Assembly: GCA_045430345.1 (NCBI GenBank)
Contig: JAILXT010000006.1
Span: 186,001-250,000 of the forward strand
Length of the DNA stretch: 64,000 bases
From: Agarilytica sp045430345
Lineage (GTDB): Bacteria > Pseudomonadota > Gammaproteobacteria > Pseudomonadales > Cellvibrionaceae
Direction: 5' to 3'
Of this stretch, positions 1-7,898 are shown piece by piece. The notes beneath the pieces were generated by a model. That model was not told where the DNA came from. It made no database searches and was given only the letters and a program-made list of their open reading frames with translations. A program made the translations under genes and the position numbers. Each line of letters begins with the position of its first letter. Positions within the stretch are counted from its first letter, which is position 1.

Positions 1-198
1 GATGCGGTCATGCCCTACATAAACAAAGTGCAAGGTTTTCTGAAGAAACTAGAAAGCGGTAATGACTTAACCGCAAAAGCGATTAAGCAAACAAAGAAAG
101 GGGCAGAAATCATAGGCAAGCTGTGCAAAAATTATAACCAAATCGCGCCCTGGGTCGGCATGCCTTCTGTACCTCCTGTACTTCTGGGAAGTGATTAA
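1..198 (+). CDS. C-terminal end of an unidentified protein (5' end outside window)
   Basis: The reading frame is open from the first base of the window, so the ATG at 10 is probably internal and this is the last 65 codons of a longer gene. The visible tail is Lys-rich and probably helical, then ends in a short Trp/Pro-containing segment (APWVGMPSVPPVLLG). I do not recognise the family. The next gene is convergent and ends 44 bp downstream. Function unknown. Confidence 0.5.
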   Translation, partial: DAVMPYINKVQGFLKKLESGNDLTAKAIKQTKKGAEIIGKLCKNYNQIAPWVGMPSVPPVLLGSD

Positions 199-241
199 CT
201 TACCCCACGTCCAAACGCCGTCGGACTAATTTTTCAAAAAA

Positions 242-1693
242 TCAGTTAAACAATACAACCCGCGAGCTCATCTCCGCTTTATATTTTTTATTCACCCACA
301 ACTTAGCCTCGGAAAGATCCTCTTTATAACGAGGGTCAAACAGCCAAACTTCTACACGCTGATTTTTGTGCTTTAAGCCACCCGACGATGATGCCACCGG
401 CAAATCAGCCCCAAACCCCGTCACAGACTCAGTATAGACACCAAGGCGGTGCAAAGCCGACTTCACGGATAGTGCGCGTAATTTAGATAAAAGTATTGCC
501 CGCTGCTCTGTGCTTTTAGCATCGCCAAAACCGATTAACTGAACCAATTTATCCTTATTTTCTGGCAACTGCATGAAATTTACGAGGCGGCTTACATCAT
601 GCTTCGCTTTATTATCAAGTGTCGCACTTCCGATATTAAAACGAAAATTCACCGACAGTCGCTCACCATGTCTCACTACGCGGGTATATTCCGAAGGGCC
701 GTCGGGGTGATTTACCGCCATTGCTACTGGTTTTTGTGAAACAAAACCCACCTTCTCCACTATTTTTTGGCCCCTTTCTGTTTGCACAAACCGCAAAAAT
801 TCGCGGCTGTAATAATTCCCTCCGTCGGGAACAGAATACATAAACAGTCGTCGTGCTAGCGGGTAATCTTCTGTCGCAACAAAAATGGGGGCAGGGAATA
901 TAGCGTGTGTTTCATCATCAGAAATAGCCAGGGGCTTTGATGATAGGACAGATGCAAGGCCGACAAAACCTATCGCTTGCACATCTTGAGAGACGCGTTC
1001 AGACAATCGATCGTTAGATTCAAAACGACGTGCCGACACTGAGAGTGTATACGTTTTTGCCAGAACAATATTTTTAAAGGTATCCCACGTACCGGATTTA
1101 TTATCACGTGCATATACACGGATCGGAAGATCAGGACCGCCAAGCTGACGCCAATTGCGAATCTCCCCCGAAAAGACTTGCGCAACCTGGGTTTTGTTTA
1201 GTGAACTTATAGGATTTGATGGGTGAACAATAACGGCGAGCCCATCGATTGCCACCACATGCTCAGACTCAAAGTCTGTTAGATCATTGCCACCATCAAT
1301 CGTATCGTTTTCAACCGTCTTAATCGGGCGAGACGACATCGCGATATCGGCAGTACCCGCTTTTAAGCCCCTAAACCCTGTACTGGACCCATGAGCATAA
1401 ATAGCAATGTATGCCCGTTCGCCCGCGTTTTCACCTTCGACAAAATATTCGTTGTCTTTTTCACCCGGCAGTAAAACGACATTTTCTAGACCTTTCGCCT
1501 CTAGATACGCCTTCGCCCATGCTGGCGCCAATTTCGCACCGACAGTATTCGATCCCTGAATAGTAAATAAAAGTCCAGACGCTCGCGCACCAATACTCAG
1601 CACATTATGTTGACTGGAAACTGCGCTAGCATCAACGGAACTGCCAACGAATATTAAAAAAATGGAACAACAGGCCAGAAATCGACGCACCAT
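242..1693 (-). CDS. PstS-like phosphate-binding protein fused to an OmpA-like domain
   Basis: Secreted protein of 483 residues with an N-terminal signal peptide (about 1-23). Residues about 40-310 are a type 2 periplasmic binding domain of the PstS class: FTIQGSNTVGAKLAPAW opens the fold, and GSSTGFRGL, DIAMSSRPI and VHPSNPI follow the family order. Residues about 335-455 are an OmpA-like peptidoglycan-binding domain (FNIGSATLD, then GFGADLPVAS and NQRVEVWLF). Such fusions are thought to hold a phosphate-binding module at the cell wall. No Pst permease genes are adjacent. The ATG has a purine-rich RBS (GAGGGGGT), and a near-perfect Pho box lies 41 bp upstream, so induction by phosphate starvation via PhoB is likely. 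The fold is well supported; phosphate as ligand is inferred from the family and the box. Confidence 0.85.
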   Translation of the reverse strand: MVRRFLACCSIFLIFVGSSVDASAVSSQHNVLSIGARASGLLFTIQGSNTVGAKLAPAWAKAYLEAKGLENVVLLPGEKDNEYFVEGENAGERAYIAIYAHGSSTGFRGLKAGTADIAMSSRPIKTVENDTIDGGNDLTDFESEHVVAIDGLAVIVHPSNPISSLNKTQVAQVFSGEIRNWRQLGGPDLPIRVYARDNKSGTWDTFKNIVLAKTYTLSVSARRFESNDRLSERVSQDVQAIGFVGLASVLSSKPLAISDDETHAIFPAPIFVATEDYPLARRLFMYSVPDGGNYYSREFLRFVQTERGQKIVEKVGFVSQKPVAMAVNHPDGPSEYTRVVRHGERLSVNFRFNIGSATLDNKAKHDVSRLVNFMQLPENKDKLVQLIGFGDAKSTEQRAILLSKLRALSVKSALHRLGVYTESVTGFGADLPVASSSGGLKHKNQRVEVWLFDPRYKEDLSEAKLWVNKKYKAEMSSRVVLFN

Positions 1694-1733
1694 AGGGACC
1701 CCCTCATTTGGATCCCTAATCTATTTTCAGATT

Positions 1734-1751
1734 ATGACAGTTGTATGACAA
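1734..1751 (-). promoter_or_regulatory. Pho box (PhoB binding site)
   Basis: Read on the minus strand this is TTGTCAT-ACAA-CTGTCAT, two 7-bp direct repeats 11 bp apart. It matches the PhoB consensus CTGTCAT-N4-CTGTCAT at all but the first base. It sits about 41 bp upstream of the start of the PstS/OmpA fusion gene. Confidence 0.75.
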
Positions 1752-1856
1752 TCATTTTATATTGAAATATTACTTAAGCCATTGTTATCGCTTACACCAA
1801 CATAACGACGCAAACGTTAAGGCATTCGAACGATAGTAGAGGATAGATGGGGATGA

Positions 1857-3848
1857 CTAAATATTATCCAGCTCATGAATGAGCGATAAAAACTTTTTCC
1901 GCGTATTCAACCGTAAAGATTCATCCGATTCCAATTCCTTGATCGCTTCTACTTCAATATCCTGAAAAGCATCCACTTTTTGATGCTCCAACCCTGCAGA
2001 GCGCGCGATATCCTGTAACTGCCCCACACTCGCGGTTACCAAGGTCTTGGTACGGCTCGTTTGTAACTCCAAGCTTTTATCAATCTCGAAGGCGGCTTTT
2101 TTCAAACGATTCTGGCAATCCCCTATGGTCTTTTTATGGCCTTTAAATAACTGGGTGGCGCCAATTTTTTCGACCAGCCTATCGGTTATTTTTATGGTTG
2201 CGATAATCCGCTTCTGGGATCCTTGAAATTTTTCTGGGCTTTCGCCACTGCGTAACACGCCATACATATTCAGCATTCGAAACTTTATCGAATGGCCCTC
2301 ACTGCCCACATCACATTCATTCACCTGCATATTTTGAATGAGTAGCTTATCTTTTCTGCCGATCTTACCGGACTTTGATACAACAATAGACTTGCCACCG
2401 TAATGAAATTCCATAGAGGGTTCACACGAGTAATCCATCAACTGCTGATACAATAACGACGCCAGATCTTCCATCGAGTCGGCTTGAACCGCCTCATTAA
2501 AATAAGCGATCAAATCATCATTCATCTCTTTTTGATTAATAACATCTGAAAGTTCGTTTTTAATTTTGGTGAGCTCATCACTCAACTGGTTAAACGAATC
2601 CTCAGAAAACTCGACCTCATCGTCTGGACGTTCAACAAGTTCATTCACTTGCTGCTCCAACGTTTCGATGCACATCTCCGATTCTTTTAGGTTATGTCGC
2701 AATGCGCTAATTTCAGAGTCCTTCGTCGATAACTCACTTTCCGTTAATTTCAATTTAACGCGTAAATCATCTACGGTTTCATCTAGCGAGGAGATGGAGG
2801 TTCGCTGACGATTTAGAAGCCCCCGCAAACGATCTATCTCCCTATCCGTGACCGTCGCAATCTCTGTTGACAGGTCTCTTACCTCTTCCGCCAGCTCATT
2901 GGATTTTTCTTGTACTTTTCCTTCTTGGATCGATAGGATAAACTTATTTTCTTTATCTGAAACGTTTTTATCGTATTCGATGATGCGTTTTTTCAGCTGA
3001 TTAACGTATTCACTTAGCTCCGCATTATCTTTACGTGCAGCCGCCAACTCCTTTTTAACCTCTTCATAACGTCTCTGTGCTTCTTCATTAATGGGGTCTT
3101 CGTCACACGCCCCTTTCATTCGTACAACTTCGCCTTCTAGCGACTCAACATTATCCAGCTGACTACTCAGCTTTTCATTTAATTTGGCGAGCGTTTCCAT
3201 GCTCGATTTGGCATATTTTCTCGCCTCACGGGTTTGCTTATAGAAACTGCGATACTCAGGCTCTTCAAACTTCCCCACGCTCCGTTCGATCTTATTCATG
3301 TAACGATCGATAATGCCTTGATCTTTCGTACTCTCGCGATAACGAGACAAAAACCCATCTAAGGTTTTTAATGCCTTTTCTTTCCCTTTAAAATCACCAT
3401 TATCGCCCATCACCTTGATGCGTTCTTTTAACAACTGAACACGTTTTTCCAACTCATAAATGTGAGTGTCGCGACCGAACAACTGGGGCAAAAAGACTTT
3501 AAGTAACTTAAGGAGTTTGTCATTGATCAACAACCAGTAAGGCTTGCTGGAAACCCCCTGCTGATATGCTTTTTTCTCGATATTGAGGTAAGCCGTGCGC
3601 AGGGCGGTGACTTTCGTATCCAACGGCGGCATGCCATCTGGGGCTTTACCATTGAGGAATTTCTTTGTTTCCAAAATCTGAGTATCGATATAGGCTTCAA
3701 TCCCCTCAATACTCTGAACTTCATCAGGGGTATCGTCGACTGTGTCTTCTTGCTTATTGCCCATCACAATCCAATACACATTCATAGCAATACTGATAAG
3801 TACGATACCTACCAAAAAATATATGATGTGTATTTGAGTGATATCCAC
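1857..3848 (-). CDS. Membrane-anchored coiled-coil protein of unknown function
   Basis: 663 residues from a GTG start. One transmembrane segment is at the extreme N-terminus (about residues 8-29, IIYFLVGIVLISIAMNVYW). A charged segment follows, then long heptad-rich stretches (about 170-430) rich in Glu, Lys and Leu that predict coiled coils. The C-terminal 200 residues look globular (FHYGGKSIVVSKSGKIGRKD, then a helical end). No catalytic motif is visible. It lies 47 bp downstream of the LacI-sensor/PAS gene on the same strand, so the two are probably cotranscribed. SMC-like similarity would be expected in searches only because of the coiled coil. A structural or signalling scaffold at the inner membrane is a guess. 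Confidence 0.6.
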   Translation of the reverse strand: MDITQIHIIYFLVGIVLISIAMNVYWIVMGNKQEDTVDDTPDEVQSIEGIEAYIDTQILETKKFLNGKAPDGMPPLDTKVTALRTAYLNIEKKAYQQGVSSKPYWLLINDKLLKLLKVFLPQLFGRDTHIYELEKRVQLLKERIKVMGDNGDFKGKEKALKTLDGFLSRYRESTKDQGIIDRYMNKIERSVGKFEEPEYRSFYKQTREARKYAKSSMETLAKLNEKLSSQLDNVESLEGEVVRMKGACDEDPINEEAQRRYEEVKKELAAARKDNAELSEYVNQLKKRIIEYDKNVSDKENKFILSIQEGKVQEKSNELAEEVRDLSTEIATVTDREIDRLRGLLNRQRTSISSLDETVDDLRVKLKLTESELSTKDSEISALRHNLKESEMCIETLEQQVNELVERPDDEVEFSEDSFNQLSDELTKIKNELSDVINQKEMNDDLIAYFNEAVQADSMEDLASLLYQQLMDYSCEPSMEFHYGGKSIVVSKSGKIGRKDKLLIQNMQVNECDVGSEGHSIKFRMLNMYGVLRSGESPEKFQGSQKRIIATIKITDRLVEKIGATQLFKGHKKTIGDCQNRLKKAAFEIDKSLELQTSRTKTLVTASVGQLQDIARSAGLEHQKVDAFQDIEVEAIKELESDESLRLNTRKKFLSLIHELDNI

Positions 3849-3895
3849 GTCTATATCACCGCATCCAAATCCAAGCTAGCACCCACATAACCACG

Positions 3896-5626
3896 TTACT
3901 CGTCCACTACCTGATGAATATAAAACCTCAGCACTGAGATTTCATCTTTAGTCACTTCCTTAGCCTCGCCCTCAACAACAAGCGGCACGCATGTACCGTC
4001 TTTGGCTTTCATTCTACAGTTTTCAGTAAACCCCTCTTTCGCTGATACACTCTCGGAAATGCGCGTTCTAATTTTATCTAGATCATCAGCCAAGATCCGA
4101 TCACCAAAATCCATATGTTTATAAATATTGATATCGATAGGGCTTACCAAGCCTAACAGCGCCAACGCGCCATCTGACCAAGTGGTTTCATTTTTTTCAA
4201 CATTCCAATCAACTTCATGCCGTTCTATCTTTATTTCTACTTTGTTCTTGGCATCCTCTTTTTCAGTAACTTTCACCAGACTGGCCGCCAGGCGCTTCTC
4301 TATATTTAGCCCCATGACTTTTACTACGTTGGACATCTGCCCACACAAATTTAGATAGCTCGCTAACTTTACTTTGGAAGAACTATCGCCATATATGGAA
4401 ATAACCCCAGAGACACGCCCATTCGCGCGAATAAAAAAGTGCGTCATATTATCGAATACCGAAAGATATGAGCGACTAAACTCTTCGCACGGAAAACAAG
4501 ATAGTTTACATCTTGCCATAGCGCTCTTAAGTGACATTTTTTCGGTTTTTTCTAGAGAAAACACTTTGAGTAAAGTCAATTCCTTTTCCCCTGATCTCGA
4601 TGGCGATATTTTTGAAAATGTCGCCAAACCCATAAACTTCTCGAACAGGGGCGCGATATTCATAAGCTTTTCCAAACCCGAATCAGCTATTTGATCGCTC
4701 CAGACAAAATTATTGTTCAGGATGCTACTCATATACCCAGAGTTGAAGATTTCTGGAAGATCAACAGATGTCGCTAAAATGAGATTATTGTCCGTTTCCA
4801 CCTCTTGAAGACGAGAAATTAATTTCGGCTCAACCTTTTGCTCGCGCTCAACGTCATCCCCTGCAAGCATTTCGCAGACCACCGACACCGCTTTATAAGC
4901 AATCAAATGAACATTTTGATCGATCAACGATATGCCGGGCGCGAGTACAGGTACAATAGGCATTGCCTCATACCCCACCACTTCCAAACTATCCGACAAT
5001 TGAATTTTGTTTTTTTGTAAACGTCGCACAAAGCCAATCGCAACAAAACCTGCAGCACAAAACACGGCGGTGGAATTACAGCCTCGCTCGATAAACGCGT
5101 CCCCCGCTTCCAAACCCCCACCAATTTCATTATTCGACACAGGAATCAGAAGATCTTCACCAAACCCCATTTCGTGGCTTTCGGATAATTCACAAAAGCG
5201 CTCGTAACGTTTTCTGACATCAAAATTACGTAGGTCCCCTGCGAAGGAAATCGTCTCGTGCCCCTGCTCTAGGAGATATTGGAAGGCAAGTTCAGTACCG
5301 CGGGCATTGTCAGAACTGACAATAGGAATTTCGACAGGGAAGTAGTCGTAGGCAACCGAAACCGTTGCGATTTTTCGCTCTACCAATTCTTTCGCAAACT
5401 CATGAGAAACGCAATCACGAATAATGATCGCACAATCGAGACGTTCAAGGCCCAAAGTACAGCTGTACTTCACATCACGCCCGGTACAAAACCCAACGTA
5501 GTTATAGCCACGTAACACACAGTGCTGTCGAATCTGGTTGGCCACTTCACCAACAAACTCGCCTTGCAGGTGCGAGGCAAACACACCGATAGTTATCGTA
5601 CTGCTATCAAAATCCCAGGACATAAA
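3896..5626 (-). CDS. LacI-type ligand-sensor protein with C-terminal PAS domain, no HTH
   Basis: About 576 residues. Residues about 8-270 are a periplasmic-binding-protein-like domain of the LacI/RbsB type (TIGVFASHLQGEF, SSDNARGTELAFQYLLEQGH, TAVFCAAGFVAIGF). The DNA-binding helix-turn-helix that precedes this domain in LacI regulators is absent, and there is no signal peptide, so it is likely cytoplasmic. The middle is unassigned. Residues about 460-570 resemble a PAS domain (NETTWSDGALALLGL, FTENCRMKAKDGTCVPL). LacI-sensor/PAS proteins often continue into GGDEF or kinase domains; this one stops after PAS, so no output domain is visible. I chose the ATG at 5626; a TTG at 5650 in the same frame lacks an RBS. 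It is probably in an operon with the coiled-coil membrane protein downstream. Confidence 0.65.
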   Translation of the reverse strand, partial: FMSWDFDSSTITIGVFASHLQGEFVGEVANQIRQHCVLRGYNYVGFCTGRDVKYSCTLGLERLDCAIIIRDCVSHEFAKELVERKIATVSVAYDYFPVEIPIVSSDNARGTELAFQYLLEQGHETISFAGDLRNFDVRKRYERFCELSESHEMGFGEDLLIPVSNNEIGGGLEAGDAFIERGCNSTAVFCAAGFVAIGFVRRLQKNKIQLSDSLEVVGYEAMPIVPVLAPGISLIDQNVHLIAYKAVSVVCEMLAGDDVEREQKVEPKLISRLQEVETDNNLILATSVDLPEIFNSGYMSSILNNNFVWSDQIADSGLEKLMNIAPLFEKFMGLATFSKISPSRSGEKELTLLKVFSLEKTEKMSLKSAMARCKLSCFPCEEFSRSYLSVFDNMTHFFIRANGRVSGVISIYGDSSSKVKLASYLNLCGQMSNVVKVMGLNIEKRLAASLVKVTEKEDAKNKVEIKIERHEVDWNVEKNETTWSDGALALLGLVSPIDINIYKHMDFGDRILADDLDKIRTRISESVSAKEGFTENCRMKAKDGTCVPLVVEGEAKEVTKDEISVLRFYIHQVVDE

Positions 5627-6266
5627 CGGGCACTCATTGGATATACACAATGTAACGAGTTAGGAGACTAATCTTCTTACGCTAAATAAATATCCCCAAG
5701 AGAAGGATATACCGATGAAAAATACGAAACAGCACGAAATAACAGAATCATCCTTTTCCCTATAATTTTAGTGGATTAACAGAAAATGGGGGCGCTTAGC
5801 CTCCATATTCCAACCCAAAACAAACGATGGCGCGCCAAAATTTTCTTACGGGGACCTAAATCCGCTCGTCGCCCCCCATTAAGCTAAAAGCCTGGCCGTT
5901 GGCCACGTCATGTTCTTGTTGATCTCTACCCCGTGATGAGTAGGCAGATCAACCAAAAGGCATACGCCAAAATTCAACAATCGATGAGGCTCCAGCAACA
6001 GCCTATCCCCCGCAGCCAGGCCGTTTGATATCAATCATACTTTAGATCGAAGGGCGCTCAGAAATGAGGATTTCGCGCCAAAAACATTGTAGAATGCCGC
6101 CAATTTCCGCGATACACCCAGGCCTTCCAGCTTTCCATCGCTAAGCATAATAACTAATTCGATTTACCTGTTCACTCGGTGCACACATCCGGGCGAAGCT
6201 TTGCTTTGCCGTAATTTTGCCGCGTGACACGAGAAAGATTTTTTAAACTTTTAGGAGCAAACTCTG
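5627..6266. other. Intergenic region upstream of nhaD, no gene found
   Basis: 640 bp between divergent genes. I see no convincing coding frame; a 16-codon frame at 5715-5765 with a plausible RBS is too short to claim. The distance leaves room for a long nhaD leader, but I could not recognise a known riboswitch by eye. A TTGATATCAA palindrome near 6026 is too compact to be an Anr box. Confidence 0.4.
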
Positions 6267-7664
6267 TTGAAAACTTTGTACGCGCTATTCACTCTACTTA
6301 GCTTGGCAATTTTATCTTGCCTACCCAGCTTTGCATTTGCGTCGGCCCCCTTTGCGAGCGTCGAGGGTACGACACTTAATATGACCTCTAGCGGTTTTGC
6401 AGTCGCCGCATTGGCGATTTTTGCCTTTGCCTACGTATTTGTCATCGCAGAAGAATTTATTCACCTACGAAAATCAAAACCCGTATTACTCGCGGCAGGC
6501 ATCATTTGGATTTTGGTTGCCATCATGGGTAAAAACGTCGACAACGGTGCTCAGATTATTGAGTCATCGTTGAACCACAACATTATTGAATACGCTTCGC
6601 TGCTCTTGTTTCTATTAACCGCAATGGTGTACATCAACGCCTTATCAGAAAGGCACGCATTTAAAGTACTACGCAACTGGTTAGTACAGCTCGGGTTTAG
6701 TTACCGCAAGTTGTTCTGGACCACAGGGATATTGGCCTTTTTTATCTCCCCCATTGCGGACAACTTAACGACAGCACTGCTCATGGGCGCAGTCGTCCTC
6801 GCGGTCGGCGCCGACAAACCGAGCTTTGTCACTGCCGCATTTATTAATATCGTGATCGCCTCAAATGCCGGTGGCGCATTCAGCCCCTTTGGCGACATTA
6901 CGACCCTTATGGTGTGGCAATCAGGTCACATCGATTTCTTTGGATTCTTTTGTCTGTTTGTCCCCAGCGTCGTTAACTTTATCGTACCCGCAACGATCAT
7001 GAGTTTTACGATCCCTACTGACACGCCTGAATCCACTGGACGGAACGTCGAATTGAAAACCGGTACTTACGGTATCGTTGCGCTATTTATATGCACCATT
7101 GCAACGGCGGTCAGCTTTGAGCAACTGCTCCACTTGCCACCGTACTTGGGCATGATGACGGGGCTATCCTATCTCTTCTTTTATTCCTACTACTTAAAAC
7201 TCACCGAACACATCACTGAAGATAGCGTGGGTGAGTTCAATATCTTTAACAACGTGGCAAAAGCGGAGTGGGATACTTTGCTGTTTTTCTTCGGCGTTAT
7301 CTTTTGTGTCGGCGGACTTGGCACAATCGGCTATTTGGCCTCAGTTTCCGACATAATATATGGCGGCCTAGGGGCGACAACCGCCAACATTCTTGCCGGC
7401 CTGTTTTCAGCCGTTGTGGATAATATTCCGGTGATGTTCGCGATCTTAACGATGTCGCCAGAAATGGATAGCTATCAATGGCTATTGGTAACCCTCACTG
7501 CGGGCGTTGGCGGCAGTTTGTTATCAGTGGGCTCCGCCGCTGGCGTCGCACTGATGGGCCAATCCCGGGGGCTTTACACCTTCTTTGGTCACCTGAAATG
7601 GAGTTGGGCTATTGCGCTCGGCTACGCTGCTAGCATCTATACCCACTACCTGATCAACGGCTAG
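6267..7664 (+). CDS. nhaD: Na+/H+ antiporter NhaD
   Basis: 465-residue inner-membrane protein of the NhaD family, which exports Na+ (and Li+) in exchange for protons and is typical of marine and alkaliphilic bacteria. About a dozen hydrophobic segments are visible. Family motifs include SPIADNLTTALLMG near residue 160, NAGGAFSPFGDITTLMVW near 205 and VVDNIPVMFAI near 385; the paired Asp-Asn motifs are the expected ion-binding elements. The start is TTG at 6267, with AGGAG nine bases upstream; no ATG fits as well. It stands alone, and an 11-bp inverted repeat follows the stop codon. Its role in sodium homeostasis follows from the family. Confidence 0.92.
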   Translation: MKTLYALFTLLSLAILSCLPSFAFASAPFASVEGTTLNMTSSGFAVAALAIFAFAYVFVIAEEFIHLRKSKPVLLAAGIIWILVAIMGKNVDNGAQIIESSLNHNIIEYASLLLFLLTAMVYINALSERHAFKVLRNWLVQLGFSYRKLFWTTGILAFFISPIADNLTTALLMGAVVLAVGADKPSFVTAAFINIVIASNAGGAFSPFGDITTLMVWQSGHIDFFGFFCLFVPSVVNFIVPATIMSFTIPTDTPESTGRNVELKTGTYGIVALFICTIATAVSFEQLLHLPPYLGMMTGLSYLFFYSYYLKLTEHITEDSVGEFNIFNNVAKAEWDTLLFFFGVIFCVGGLGTIGYLASVSDIIYGGLGATTANILAGLFSAVVDNIPVMFAILTMSPEMDSYQWLLVTLTAGVGGSLLSVGSAAGVALMGQSRGLYTFFGHLKWSWAIALGYAASIYTHYLING

Positions 7665-7680
7665 CACGCGCCGCTTTCTC

Positions 7681-7719
7681 TCTTCATCAACCACCTTATC
7701 ATTGGGTTGTTGATGAAGA
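7681..7719 (+). terminator. Inverted repeat after nhaD
   Basis: TCTTCATCAAC (7681-7691) and GTTGATGAAGA (7709-7719) form a perfect 11-bp stem with a 17-base loop, starting 17 bp after the nhaD stop. There is no U-tract, so it may be a transcript-end hairpin rather than a classical intrinsic terminator. Confidence 0.4.
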
Positions 7720-7898
7720 CCCCATCCACATTTTCGCCACACGCCTCATCACGTAAAACCTGTTCTGTCACCAGCATACGCCACCTGACCTCCCGCCCAG
7801 TCAATCCCGCGCAAAATTGGCTTAGCGCCCTCTTCTCAACTATTCTCGAAGTATCTAATTCCTTTTTATTTATAACCGACTTCGGAATAAAAACCGCT

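Noticed and set aside
5715..5765. 16-codon frame with an AAGGATAT ribosome-binding-like sequence
   Set aside because: Too short and without any supporting evidence; chance occurrence is likely.
6026..6036. TTGATATCAA palindrome as an Anr box
   Set aside because: It lacks the four-base spacer of TTGAT-N4-ATCAA.
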